A stretch of DNA of 64,000 bases from Photobacterium marinum (GTDB lineage Bacteria > Pseudomonadota > Gammaproteobacteria > Enterobacterales > Vibrionaceae): contig NZ_AMZO01000016.1 of assembly GCF_000331515.1 (NCBI RefSeq), forward strand, positions 124,001-188,000, in the 5' to 3' direction. Both the position numbers and the translations under genes were made by a program. Of this stretch, positions 1 through 7,949 are shown in pieces. Under the pieces are notes generated by a model. That model made no database searches and was not told the DNA's origin. It was given only the letters and a program-made list of their open reading frames with translations. The stretch's first letter is position 1. Each line of letters starts with the position of its first letter.

Positions 1-140
1 CGATGAAAGCTTATATTTGGAGTAATACGCCGACCGCGGATGGTTCGCAAATTTTTACATTTGATTCGATTAACGGTGAAATATTTCCTCGTGAACCTTC
101 AGGTCTGGCCATTAGTGTGCTTTTGGTAAGTGATGAATAA
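1..140 (+). CDS. C-terminal end of an unknown protein (5' truncated)
   Basis: An open frame enters from the left edge and stops with TAA at 138-140, giving about 46 codons ending in ...LLVSDE. A strong terminator follows at 166-200, which supports a real gene end. The fragment is rich in Ser, Thr and aromatic residues (AYIWSNTP, FTFDSINGE), compatible with an extracytoplasmic domain, but no family can be recognised from so short a piece. The ATG at position 3 is probably internal because no ribosome binding site can be seen in front of it. Confidence 0.55.
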   Translation, partial: MKAYIWSNTPTADGSQIFTFDSINGEIFPREPSGLAISVLLVSDE

Positions 141-165
141 TCGATGCTGAACTTGAAGCTTTAAC

Positions 166-200
166 AAAGGAGGAAGTCTTATGACTTCCTTCTTTTATTT
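166..200 (+). terminator. Rho-independent terminator
   Basis: A stem of about 13 pairs, including GGAAGTC/GACTTCC around a TTAT loop and one G-T wobble, is followed by TTTTATTTTG. It ends the transcript of the truncated gene at 1-140. Confidence 0.85.
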
Positions 201-496
201 TGTTTAGCCTAGAATCAAAGACTATGTCGGTGATGATTCTATGATTAATTCTTTCCCTAACTCTGACGAAAGTCTTGTATCAACTTTGGGCAGTGTTATT
301 TGTCACAATAGCTCTATTGTGTGTCAACTCAATAGATTGACATGTTTTACTGCTCCCAGCCTACCTTTCGGAGCAATGATGCAAAATGATAATAGTAACA
401 AATCCAAAATCTGAAAATTTACTATGCTTTTATTAGGTTACGCATTAGGGACTATGTTTGGTGATCACCACCGTTTGAATGACGAAGGGTATAAGT
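201..496. other. Intergenic stretch, no gene supported
   Basis: About 300 bases separate the terminator from the next gene. A 58-codon frame begins at ATG 241, but it has no ribosome binding site and an unremarkable composition. No RNA gene or clear operator is visible. Confidence 0.4.
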
Positions 497-1009
497 ATGC
501 AGGCTATAAACAGGCAAGGAGAGGTTTTTATCGCAAAGGTTAATGAACTAAAAAGTCGCCATGCAGAAGAGTTACTGCTCTTGGGACAAGTTGAAAATAA
601 ATGTTCCAGGCTATTTGTCGTAGTAACTGCGATTCTTGTGGCGCTGGCAATTGCGATGATGCTAAAGAGTCAGAGCCTGTTTTCTCCTTCGTTTCCAATT
701 GAATGGATTCGCCTGGTGGCATTGTTAATTGCTGTGTTTGCTTTTGTCTGTTCATGGGGGCATACATTATTAGCCCTGAAAATCGAGGCTTTCCCATCGG
801 CAAATAATCAACATGCGTCGTCAATGCATCGGTCATCCGGCTTCAGCCATAAGGTCTCATCTGAGGATGAGGAGGTGTTGGAAAAGTTGTCGGAGGCTAT
901 CAAAGAAAAAGAACGTAATATCGGTCTTGCGTATGAAGAATTGACAATGGGCGCATGGTTTATGGGTATAACTGTAGCGGTTTCTATCGGAATGAAGCTA
1001 TTAAGTTAA
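497..1009 (+). CDS. Hypothetical membrane protein with 2-3 TM helices
   Basis: This gene encodes about 170 residues of unknown function. An N-terminal amphipathic helix rich in charge (roughly residues 5-35) leads into two hydrophobic helices (about 38-58 and 70-95 from this start), then a polar linker with SSEDEEVLEKL and a charged helix, and a final hydrophobic segment (WFMGITVAVSIGMKLL) at the C-terminus. The frame could begin at ATG 479, but GAAGG lies about 8 bases before ATG 497, so 497 is preferred. The helix-TM-TM-helix-TM layout recalls small membrane effector and accessory proteins of the SLATT/Pycsar-TM type, but no diagnostic motif is seen, so no function is assigned. It stands alone, with a gap of over 170 bases on each side. 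Confidence 0.6.
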   Translation: MQAINRQGEVFIAKVNELKSRHAEELLLLGQVENKCSRLFVVVTAILVALAIAMMLKSQSLFSPSFPIEWIRLVALLIAVFAFVCSWGHTLLALKIEAFPSANNQHASSMHRSSGFSHKVSSEDEEVLEKLSEAIKEKERNIGLAYEELTMGAWFMGITVAVSIGMKLLS

Positions 1010-1182
1010 ACAACTAATCGTATTAATTTAAACAATCGCCAATCCAGAGTGGCAATATTGAGTTGTGCGGAAAACGCCATTCTTCCATTCCCCAATCTTC
1101 TCCATTTTTGATGAATTATGTGAATTAATTCAATTGTCTATCTGACTTGCGGGCATACACTTTTAATAATTGAGGTGGATTT

Positions 1183-2145
1183 GTGAGTCGAGAAATCATG
1201 AAAAAAATATTGTTGTTCATTGCGTTGATTAGCTTATTTGCCTGCAGTGAGAATAACGCAAATGTCGCTTTAGGAACACTTGAGCGTGACCGTGTCACGC
1301 TAACAGCAACGGCCGGAGAAATAGTTCGTGAGCAACCAGTGAAAGAGGGGGGTATAGTCACTAAAGGGGATGTGCTGGTTCAACTAGATACGAAGCAACA
1401 GCAGGCTGTTATGGCAAGGGCAAAAGCAGAAGAAGCCAAAGCCGCGGCATACCTGCTGATGCTGACAAATGGTGAGCGGCCGGAAGATATTGCTGCGGCT
1501 CAGGCGAGTGTGGAGCGTGCACAGGCAACACTGCGGGAAGCTAAAAATAACTTTCACCGTATTTCCAGGTTGGTCTCCCAGAAGCTGGCAAGCTTTGCAG
1601 AAAAAGATAAAGCGAGGGCAGAGCGTGATGCTGCTCAGGCTGACTATGATTCTGCCAGTGAGCTGTTGGCAAAACTTACGCGGGGTGAGCGTCCGGAAAA
1701 TATTACTCAGGCACAGGCCGCTTTGGAAGCAGCTAAGGCCGAGGCTACGTTGCAAGACCAAATTCTTAAAGATTTGACAGTAGTGGCAACCCGCGATGGG
1801 GTGCTCGACAGTCTTCCGTACAATATTGGTGAGCGAGTAACTGCTGGCAGCATTGTTGCCGCAATTCAGGCCGAAACCGCTCCTTATGCTCGGGTTTATG
1901 TTCCTGAACCATACCGGGTCAAACTCAAAGCAGGTGACAGGCTGACGGTTCATGTTGACGGTATGAATACCAGCTATACCGGAACATTGCGCTGGATTGC
2001 TACTGAACCTGCCTTTACGCCTTATTATGCGCTGAATGAACAGGATCGAGCCCGACTGGTGTATTTAGCTGAGGTTGTTATGCCGGCTGAAGCGACTGAG
2101 TTGCCAGCTGGTGTTCCGGCTCAGGTGGAGATGCCCCATGAGTGA
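1183..2145 (+). CDS. HlyD-family periplasmic adaptor lipoprotein of an ABC exporter
   Basis: The protein is a membrane-fusion (adaptor) subunit that would link the inner-membrane ABC exporter encoded by the next two genes to an outer-membrane channel. A lipoprotein signal is clear: positive start, hydrophobic core and lipobox LFAC, with Cys21 from the GTG start. A biotinyl/lipoyl-like half (KEGGIVTKGDVLVQLD) follows, then a long Ala/Glu/Lys-rich alpha-hairpin with two similar blocks (NGERPEDIAAAQA and RGERPENITQAQA), then the second lipoyl half and a beta-barrel domain. GTG 1183 has GAGGTGG five bases upstream; ATG 1198 is an alternative that keeps the lipobox. The gene overlaps the ATPase gene by 8 bases, so the operon is tightly coupled. 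It resembles the YbhG/YhiI adaptor group; the substrate is unknown. Confidence 0.88.
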   Translation: MSREIMKKILLFIALISLFACSENNANVALGTLERDRVTLTATAGEIVREQPVKEGGIVTKGDVLVQLDTKQQQAVMARAKAEEAKAAAYLLMLTNGERPEDIAAAQASVERAQATLREAKNNFHRISRLVSQKLASFAEKDKARAERDAAQADYDSASELLAKLTRGERPENITQAQAALEAAKAEATLQDQILKDLTVVATRDGVLDSLPYNIGERVTAGSIVAAIQAETAPYARVYVPEPYRVKLKAGDRLTVHVDGMNTSYTGTLRWIATEPAFTPYYALNEQDRARLVYLAEVVMPAEATELPAGVPAQVEMPHE

Positions 2146-3064
2146 GAACGCAATCGTTGCTCGCAACATTACCCGTAAGTTTGGAGATTTTACCGCTGTC
2201 GACGGGTTAAGTCTGGTGGTTCCTACGGGCAGTATTTATGGATTCCTCGGTCCGAACGGATGCGGTAAATCAACAACCATTCGAATGCTGACTGGCCTGC
2301 TTAGCCCGACAGAGGGCAACATTGAAGTGCTGGGGCTGAATATACCAAGGGAAGCAGAAAAGCTTCGATTACGCATTGGATATATGACCCAAAAATTTTC
2401 CCTGTATGAGGATTTAACCGTTGCTGAAAACCTTGAGTTTATCGGTCAGGTGTTCGGAATTACCAATAAAGCACTTAAACATAGGGTAGCGGAGCAGCTT
2501 TCAACCTATGGCTTAGATCGCCTTTCACGTCAGCGAGCCGGAAGTATGAGTGGTGGACAGAAGCAAAGGCTTGGACTGGCAGCTGCGACAATGCATGAGC
2601 CGGATTTGTTGTTCCTTGATGAACCAACTTCTGCGGTAGACCCTGAAAACCGTCGTGACTTTTGGGAGCAGTTATTTGATCTCAGCGATCAGGGAACCAC
2701 GATTCTGGTCACCAGTCATTATATGGATGAAGCTGAGCGATGCCATGGACTGGCGATAATGGAAGCCGGAGTTGTTAGGGCCGACGGACCGCCAGAAGCC
2801 CTGATGCAGAATATGGGTGTGAATGTTGTGGAGGTGCAGGCGGATCAGCTTAGGAAATTAAAGGCCGATCTTCTTCGACGTCCGGAAATTCGTTCCGCCG
2901 CACAACTTGGAATTCGTTTACGGGTGTTGGTAAATCAGAATATCGAAGAGCCCATTTCATGGTTACGGCAACAGATACCGTATTTGAATAATGCTGAAAT
3001 GGCGATTGCCCGACCGAGCCTTGAAGATGTGTTTGTTACGTCAACGGGGGCGGGAAGACAATGA
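2138..3064 (+). CDS. ABC exporter ATP-binding protein
   Basis: This is the nucleotide-binding subunit (308 residues) of an ABC-2 type exporter, acting at the inner membrane with the permease encoded next. Walker A is GPNGCGKST (residues 38-46), the Q-loop lies in YMTQKFSLYEDLTVAEN, the signature is MSGGQKQRLGLA, Walker B is LLFLDEPTSAVDP and the switch His is in TSHYMDEAERC. The C-terminal 80 residues form the extension usual in YbhF/CcmA-like drug-export ATPases. The open frame reaches back to 2075, but the start is ATG 2138: it overlaps the adaptor gene end by 8 bases, has GGTGGAG just upstream, and gives the canonical N-terminus. This is a single ATPase domain, not a tandem one as in YbhF-type relatives. 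The substrate is unknown. Confidence 0.93.
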   Translation: MSENAIVARNITRKFGDFTAVDGLSLVVPTGSIYGFLGPNGCGKSTTIRMLTGLLSPTEGNIEVLGLNIPREAEKLRLRIGYMTQKFSLYEDLTVAENLEFIGQVFGITNKALKHRVAEQLSTYGLDRLSRQRAGSMSGGQKQRLGLAAATMHEPDLLFLDEPTSAVDPENRRDFWEQLFDLSDQGTTILVTSHYMDEAERCHGLAIMEAGVVRADGPPEALMQNMGVNVVEVQADQLRKLKADLLRRPEIRSAAQLGIRLRVLVNQNIEEPISWLRQQIPYLNNAEMAIARPSLEDVFVTSTGAGRQ

Positions 3065-4155
3065 AGAGTTTCTTAAGAATTAAGGCCATTATGGTCAAAG
3101 AACTCCGTCAATTATCACGGGATCGTATTACCTTTGCCATGGTAGTGATGATTCCGTTGATTCAACTTTTGCTGTTTGGCTATGCGATAAATACGGATGT
3201 TCGAAATATTCCCGTGGCAGTCGTCGATAAAAGCCACTCAGCGGCAGGCCGTGTGATTACTGAATCAGTAAAGGCAACTCAGGTTGTTACCGTTACTCAC
3301 ACATATCCGACAGCAGCAGAAGCTGAGCAGGCTATTACGCAAGGGGTTGTCAGGGCTGCATTAGTTTTGCCATCTGATTTGTCCCAACGAATAACCCAGG
3401 GACGAACAGTTGGTCAGTGGCTGGTTGATGGTTCAGATACTATGGTCAGTGCAGCACTATTACAGCTGAGAAATATGCCGTTGCAGGAGTTAATCACCTA
3501 TCAGCCGTCCGGGGAAACGACGTTTGAGGTTGCGCTGTATTTCAATCCGTCACGGCGATCGGCGGTCAATATCGTGCCCGGTTTGCTGGGCGTGATTCTG
3601 ACAATGACCATGATCCTGTTTACCTCCGCAGCTATAGTGCGTGAGCGGGAAAGGGGAAATCTGGAATTACTTATCACAACACCGGTTCATTCACTGGAGT
3701 TGATGATCGCGAAAATCATCCCCTATATTTTTGTTGGCCTGATTCAGGTGGCAATCATTCTCGGCTTAGGGCATTTCATTTTTGATGTTCCGATTAACGG
3801 TGATTTGTCTCAGGTTCTGTTTGGCACATTGCTGTTCATTTCCGCCAGCTTGACTTTGGGGTTGGTTATCTCAACCATTGCGCAGACACAACTTCAGGCA
3901 ATGCAGATGACGGTGTTTATTCTGTTGCCGTCGATTTTGTTGTCCGGGTTTATGTTTCCTTATGAAGCTATGCCGGTTGCGGCTCAGTGGATTGCAGAAG
4001 TTCTGCCCGCGACGCATTTTATGCGGATGATTAGGGGAATTGTGCTGCGTGGCGCAGATTTAATCGACCTCTGGCGGGATGCGTTGTGGATGGTCGGATT
4101 TACTTTTTTAGGGCTTGTGATTGCATCGCTGCGCTTTAAGAAGAGTCTTGATTAA
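3061..4155 (+). CDS. ABC-2 type exporter permease
   Basis: This is the inner-membrane permease subunit (364 residues) of the HlyD/ABC exporter. An N-terminal TM helix (about 22-42) precedes a large extracytoplasmic domain (about 45-170) with NIPVAVVDKSHSAAGR, followed by five hydrophobic helices. The ABC-2 motif region is recognisable in REREKGNLE-like form (VREREREGNLE without the extra E: RERERGNLELLITTP). The start codon overlaps the ATPase stop as ATGA (4 bases), showing translational coupling. There is only one permease gene, so the working pump is likely a homodimer, unlike the YbhSR pair of E. coli. The operon appears to end here; no outer-membrane partner is encoded nearby, so a TolC-type channel is presumably shared. 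Confidence 0.92.
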   Translation: MKSFLRIKAIMVKELRQLSRDRITFAMVVMIPLIQLLLFGYAINTDVRNIPVAVVDKSHSAAGRVITESVKATQVVTVTHTYPTAAEAEQAITQGVVRAALVLPSDLSQRITQGRTVGQWLVDGSDTMVSAALLQLRNMPLQELITYQPSGETTFEVALYFNPSRRSAVNIVPGLLGVILTMTMILFTSAAIVRERERGNLELLITTPVHSLELMIAKIIPYIFVGLIQVAIILGLGHFIFDVPINGDLSQVLFGTLLFISASLTLGLVISTIAQTQLQAMQMTVFILLPSILLSGFMFPYEAMPVAAQWIAEVLPATHFMRMIRGIVLRGADLIDLWRDALWMVGFTFLGLVIASLRFKKSLD

Positions 4156-4167
4156 CTTTCTGATATA

Positions 4168-4285
4168 AAACTAAAAAAGATGGTGACCAGCTTCACTCAG
4201 AAGACATGCATTTGAATGGGGGTATGAAGCGCAAATCTTTTCTGGTCACCATCAAAACGGAATCTTTCTTGTTGCTGCTTATTAT
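4168..4285 (-). ncRNA. Candidate SgrS-like small RNA divergent from sgrR
   Basis: On the minus strand, a 12-bp perfect inverted repeat (GATGGTGACCAG at 4253-4242 and CTGGTCACCATC at 4190-4179) is followed directly by six Us (4178-4173), so it is an intrinsic terminator for leftward transcription. It sits just upstream of sgrR and faces away from it, which is the position of sgrS in enteric bacteria. The loop contains a smaller nested stem (GCTTCA/TGAAGC) and the word CUGAGU, which also occurs in the ptsG-pairing core of E. coli SgrS. The 5' end is a guess from spacing. Alternatively it may simply insulate the two genes or end readthrough from the minus strand. Confidence 0.4.
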
Positions 4286-4296
4286 TACGTTAAAAT
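4269..4296 (+). promoter_or_regulatory. Possible sgrR promoter
   Basis: TTGTTG (4269-4274) and TAAAAT (4291-4296) are separated by 16 bases and lie 46 bases upstream of the sgrR start. The call is by consensus only. Confidence 0.35.
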
Positions 4297-4341
4297 AGGA
4301 AGTGAAAAACAGAACAAATAAATGATAAAGGTTCCTCTTTT

Positions 4342-6036
4342 ATGAGCAGTCAAAGGTTGAAACTTCAATTTCAACGTCTCTACAACCATTTTTCCGGCGA
4401 AGATTGTGAAACTAATCTGCACGATATTGCAGAAGTGTTGTTTTGCACTCGGCGTAATGTTCGCATGGTCATCAACAAAATGGTTGATAAAGGCTGGATT
4501 GACTGGCACCCGGCTGTAGGGCGAGGAAAACAGTCAAAGCTGATATTTCACAGTACAGACAGTGAATTACAATACATGCACGCCAGAAGGCTGGTGGCCG
4601 AAGGTAAGCTGGAACCTGCGTTGGAAGCGCTTGGCAACAACGCTGACAAACTTGCCCAGTTGATTCAGGAGCAACTGGGCCATACTACTTCGCAGGGTAA
4701 GCAGATTGTGCGCTTACCTTATTATCGGGCATTTAGTAACCTCAATCCACTGCACCCGCTACGGCGTTCAGAGCAGCACCTGGTTCGACAGATTTTCAAT
4801 GGATTAACTCAAGTTAATGAGGAAAAAGAGGAAATTGAAGGCGATCTAGCCCATCACTGGGAAGCGCTTTCTCCTCGTCATTGGCGATTTTATATTCGTC
4901 CTGCAGTCCGCTTCCATGACGGCAAGCTGCTTGACTGCAATGACATCATTACCACTTTCGAATATGTCAAAAAGCATCGTTTATTCCGCCATATAAAAAA
5001 GGTGGAATCGCCTTATGTTAATACTATCGATATCCATCTAAGTGCTGATGATCATCGTTTACCTGAACTGCTGACGAACCTGCAGGCGATGATCCAGCCG
5101 TCTGACAGTGATTTTGATAATGATAATGTCCTTTTCCCAACAGGTTCAGGTCCTTACAAAATTATTCAGAATGACAAGCAACGGTTTAAGTTAGAGGCTT
5201 TTGATCAGTACTTTGGTTTCCGTGCATTGATTGACGTTGTCGATATCTGGATGCTGTCAGAAGTCGCGGCCTGCTACCTTCAGCCGGGAACGGAAATAAA
5301 CCAGCTGAGTGGGTGGAATGTCTCTGCAAGGATGCAACTTGATGAGGGATGCAACTATCTGCTATTTAACAGACTTACCGGTTTGACGAATAACGACGAT
5401 TGGCTGGATTATTTCCAGAGTCGGCTGACTTCACTGAATATCCTGCGTTTGCTGAATCAGGATGATTTAGGCGATTTTCGTCTTATAAATGCTTACGGTA
5501 TCCTGCCGGGTTGGGCACATGTCCCGTTTCAGTCGGGGAGTAAGCCTGTTCCAGCTAAGCGGACTGTCACCTTAGCATTCCCGCGCCAGCATCCGGTTTA
5601 TCCGCAAATTGCTGAAGCAATAAGAACTTTGCTGGCGGAAGACGGCGTTAAACTTAAGGTGCTAGAGTTGTCCACTATGGATATCTGGTCTGGTAAACAT
5701 GCCGATAAGATTGATATCTGGCTGGGTGGTATGAGCCTGATGAATTACCGTGATGATGCCATTCTGTCTTGGTATTTCAATTTCGACCATATTGCCAGAG
5801 TGATGCCGAAAGAGGAATTTGATGAGCTGGAACAGGCTGTTATGCGATGGCGAGCTGCCCCTGAGAAAACTTCTCCTTGTCAGGATATAGGTGCACGTTT
5901 GGTCCAAAGTGGTCAGATACTTCCGCTGTTTCACAACTGGCATGGTGTTGATGATTCAGGTGTTTTGCAGGGAATGCAGTCGAACTCAATGGGATGGTTT
6001 GATTTCAAATCAGTATGGATGAAACCAGAACACTGA
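4342..6036 (+). CDS. sgrR: SgrR-family transcriptional regulator
   Basis: The protein (564 residues; E. coli SgrR has 551) pairs an N-terminal winged helix (residues 1-75, with TRRNVRMVINKMVDKGWIDW and GRGKQSKL) with a C-terminal solute-binding-protein domain of the SBP5 type (about 120-560, with ALSPRHWRFYIRP, RFHDGKLL and GSGPYKII). In enterics SgrR senses sugar-phosphate stress and activates the small RNA SgrS, which blocks glucose-transporter synthesis; the solute-binding domain probably senses a small ligand. The start ATG has AAGG ten bases upstream. A minus-strand terminator-bearing unit just upstream (4168-4285) could be the partner RNA. No setA-like sugar efflux gene lies beside it, unlike in E. 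coli. Family assignment is firm; conserved function is inferred. Confidence 0.9.
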   Translation: MSSQRLKLQFQRLYNHFSGEDCETNLHDIAEVLFCTRRNVRMVINKMVDKGWIDWHPAVGRGKQSKLIFHSTDSELQYMHARRLVAEGKLEPALEALGNNADKLAQLIQEQLGHTTSQGKQIVRLPYYRAFSNLNPLHPLRRSEQHLVRQIFNGLTQVNEEKEEIEGDLAHHWEALSPRHWRFYIRPAVRFHDGKLLDCNDIITTFEYVKKHRLFRHIKKVESPYVNTIDIHLSADDHRLPELLTNLQAMIQPSDSDFDNDNVLFPTGSGPYKIIQNDKQRFKLEAFDQYFGFRALIDVVDIWMLSEVAACYLQPGTEINQLSGWNVSARMQLDEGCNYLLFNRLTGLTNNDDWLDYFQSRLTSLNILRLLNQDDLGDFRLINAYGILPGWAHVPFQSGSKPVPAKRTVTLAFPRQHPVYPQIAEAIRTLLAEDGVKLKVLELSTMDIWSGKHADKIDIWLGGMSLMNYRDDAILSWYFNFDHIARVMPKEEFDELEQAVMRWRAAPEKTSPCQDIGARLVQSGQILPLFHNWHGVDDSGVLQGMQSNSMGWFDFKSVWMKPEH

Positions 6037-6065
6037 TTTTAAAGCATTAAACTCTTTGTTATGAA

Positions 6066-6105
6066 ACAGGCCTGGAAGACAACTGGCCTGTCTTTCATTT
6101 TTTCG
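6066..6105 (+). terminator. Terminator of sgrR
   Basis: ACAGGCC (6066-6072) pairs with GGCCTGT (6085-6091), followed by CTTTCATTTTTTC. It lies between the convergent genes sgrR and the carboxypeptidase gene. Confidence 0.75.
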
Positions 6106-6118
6106 TTGGAGTTTTTGG

Positions 6119-7327
6119 TTAGCCACCAAAGCTACCCCAGTCGCGGTCGGTGAACCATTGTGCTATCGGACGCCAGACCATATCGATGATTTTTTTATAC
6201 CAGGGTGCTTCTTCTGCTGCTTCTGCAGCAAGGATTGGTTGTTCTGTCAACAGTTTTTCACCCAGATACCATTCCACTTTTCCGACTTGCTGACCTTTGC
6301 TGACGGGGGCTTCCAGTTCATGGTTATAGCTGATCTTATATTCTAGATCTTTTCTTTGCCGTCTTGGGACCGTGATGACACCACCATCAGAAACTTCAAG
6401 ACTTATGGTTGATGGTGAGCCATACCATACTTTAAGCGGTGACAGCTCTTTGCCGCTGAATTGCGGGGTGATGTCCTGGAAGAATCTGAACCCCCATGTT
6501 AGCAGTTTTTTTGATTCAGTCCTTCTTGCATCCGGGCTTTTGGTTCCCATTACTACAGCAATCAGGCGCTGATCATTCTGTATTGCGGATGAAACTAGGC
6601 TGTATCCGGCCTTTTTCGTATAGCCGGTTTTAACACCGTCCACATTCAGTGTGGTATCCCATAGCAGGGCATTGCGATTTCCCTGTTTGATATCACCGAA
6701 CTTAAACGATTTTTCTTTAAATAGCTGATAAATATCAGGAAGTTCGTGTATGAAAGATCGTGTCAGTAATGCCATATCATAAGCTGTAGTAGTCTGACCT
6801 TCACTGTCCAGTCCGTGAGGGTTTGCAAAATAGCTGTCCATCATGCCGATTTTTTGTGCATGAATGTTCATCATCTCAACAAAGGCTGACTGATGCCCGG
6901 CAACATGCTCTGCAAGGGCTACAGTGGCATCGTTACCAGAGGCTATAATCACGCCATGGTTCAGATCATCAACAGAGACTTCATCACCTACATTCAGGAA
7001 CATTTTCGATGAACCGGGGAATTTTTTACCCCAGGCACTCTCACTTATGATGACAGTATCGTCGGCAGCGATATGGCCAGCTTTCAATTCCTGGCCGACA
7101 ACATAACTTGTCATGATTTTGGCAAGACTTGCCGGTGCTAATTGTTCTCTTTCATTATCACTGGCAATGATCTGGCCGGACTGGTAACTCATCAGTACCC
7201 AGGCTTTTGCCGCAATTTTCGGTGGGCTGGGCATAAGTTCAGGTTCGGCATTGGTAGTAGGAATGAAGGAGAAGAGCCACAAGAAAGTGATTAGGAGGTA
7301 GTTTGGTTTGATATTCTTCAATGTCAT
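6119..7327 (-). CDS. D-alanyl-D-alanine carboxypeptidase, PBP5/PBP6 family
   Basis: This periplasmic enzyme removes the terminal D-Ala from peptidoglycan pentapeptides and thereby limits cross-linking. It has 402 residues, close to E. coli DacA and DacC. A signal peptide ends near TTNAEPE (about residue 28). The three active-site motifs are SLAK (67-70, nucleophile Ser67), SGN (130-132) and KTG (233-235). A beta-rich C-terminal domain follows, and the last 20 or so residues (IDMVWRPIAQWF) can form the amphipathic helix that anchors this family to the inner membrane. The start ATG at 7327 has only a weak ribosome binding site. The gene stands alone, convergent with sgrR; it could be dacA, dacC or an extra paralogue, so no symbol is given. 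Confidence 0.9.
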   Translation of the reverse strand: MTLKNIKPNYLLITFLWLFSFIPTTNAEPELMPSPPKIAAKAWVLMSYQSGQIIASDNEREQLAPASLAKIMTSYVVGQELKAGHIAADDTVIISESAWGKKFPGSSKMFLNVGDEVSVDDLNHGVIIASGNDATVALAEHVAGHQSAFVEMMNIHAQKIGMMDSYFANPHGLDSEGQTTTAYDMALLTRSFIHELPDIYQLFKEKSFKFGDIKQGNRNALLWDTTLNVDGVKTGYTKKAGYSLVSSAIQNDQRLIAVVMGTKSPDARRTESKKLLTWGFRFFQDITPQFSGKELSPLKVWYGSPSTISLEVSDGGVITVPRRQRKDLEYKISYNHELEAPVSKGQQVGKVEWYLGEKLLTEQPILAAEAAEEAPWYKKIIDMVWRPIAQWFTDRDWGSFGG

Positions 7328-7478
7328 TGTTTTGTAACCCTTGATAGCTGTTCGATAGCGCTATATTGAGCTTAGTAAAAACATATGAAGAATCAGGATT
7401 TATTTCACACCAGCCTTATTGTTGGAATAAAACTGATGTGAAGGTTTGGATGGTGATAAAAGATCTCCCTTTGTTGTG

Positions 7479-7949
7479 TCAACAAGAGTCTGGATCAATG
7501 GAGTAGGAGAGGTTTTGATTATTTTGTGCCTGCATGAAAGCAACATGTAGTTCAATTAACTGGGTGCTTTCCTGTTGCCACTTGGTATCTTCCTGACGCT
7601 GACAAAAGTCAGCCATGGCGACAATCATGCGGTCCAATCGCTTCAGGCTCCAGCGTTTCATTCCCGGATCCAGCTTTGGATTACAGGCCATTTCCTGCAA
7701 TTTTGCATAAGCGAATTGAAGGTAGTTGAAGGCTTTTTCCGGTTCGGCGATATCCTGATAATAGAAGCCGAGCCGTTGGCAACTGTCGATCCAGTAGGCC
7801 AGGGCCTCACTGTGTCTTTCTGTTTCCATCGCGCCGAAAATACTATCGGGAGCATTGCTGACAGCATTGATCAGGATGTTGATATCCCGGCGCTGTTGCG
7901 GTTGATACCACTGCTTGATTTGAGTGAGCCATGACTGAATTTCATTCAT
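7479..7949 (-). CDS. Small conserved hypothetical protein in the ABC ATPase operon
   Basis: A soluble, mainly helical protein of 156 residues, rich in Trp, Gln and Met, with no signal peptide or membrane helix. The middle part (YYQDIAEPEKAFNYLQFAYAKLQ) resembles a TPR-like helical pair. The function is not recognised. ATG 7949 overlaps the upstream ATPase stop codon as ATGA and has AAGGA nine bases before it; the ATG at 7958 lies directly against that AAGGA and is less likely. The 4-base overlap means the protein is made together with the two ATPases, so a role linked to them is a reasonable inference, though no transport-related motif is visible. Confidence 0.7.
   Translation of the reverse strand: MNEIQSWLTQIKQWYQPQQRRDINILINAVSNAPDSIFGAMETERHSEALAYWIDSCQRLGFYYQDIAEPEKAFNYLQFAYAKLQEMACNPKLDPGMKRWSLKRLDRMIVAMADFCQRQEDTKWQQESTQLIELHVAFMQAQNNQNLSYSIDPDSC

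Noticed and set aside
241..414. 58-codon plus-strand frame
   Set aside because: No ribosome binding site, unconvincing composition and no family-like pattern; left as intergenic.
479..496. ATG 479 as start of the membrane-protein gene
   Set aside because: The sequence before it is a poor ribosome binding site, whereas GAAGG is well placed for ATG 497.
1384..1953. 189-codon frame on the minus strand inside the HlyD-type gene
   Set aside because: It lies wholly opposite a strongly supported coding gene and shows random-looking composition; a shadow frame.
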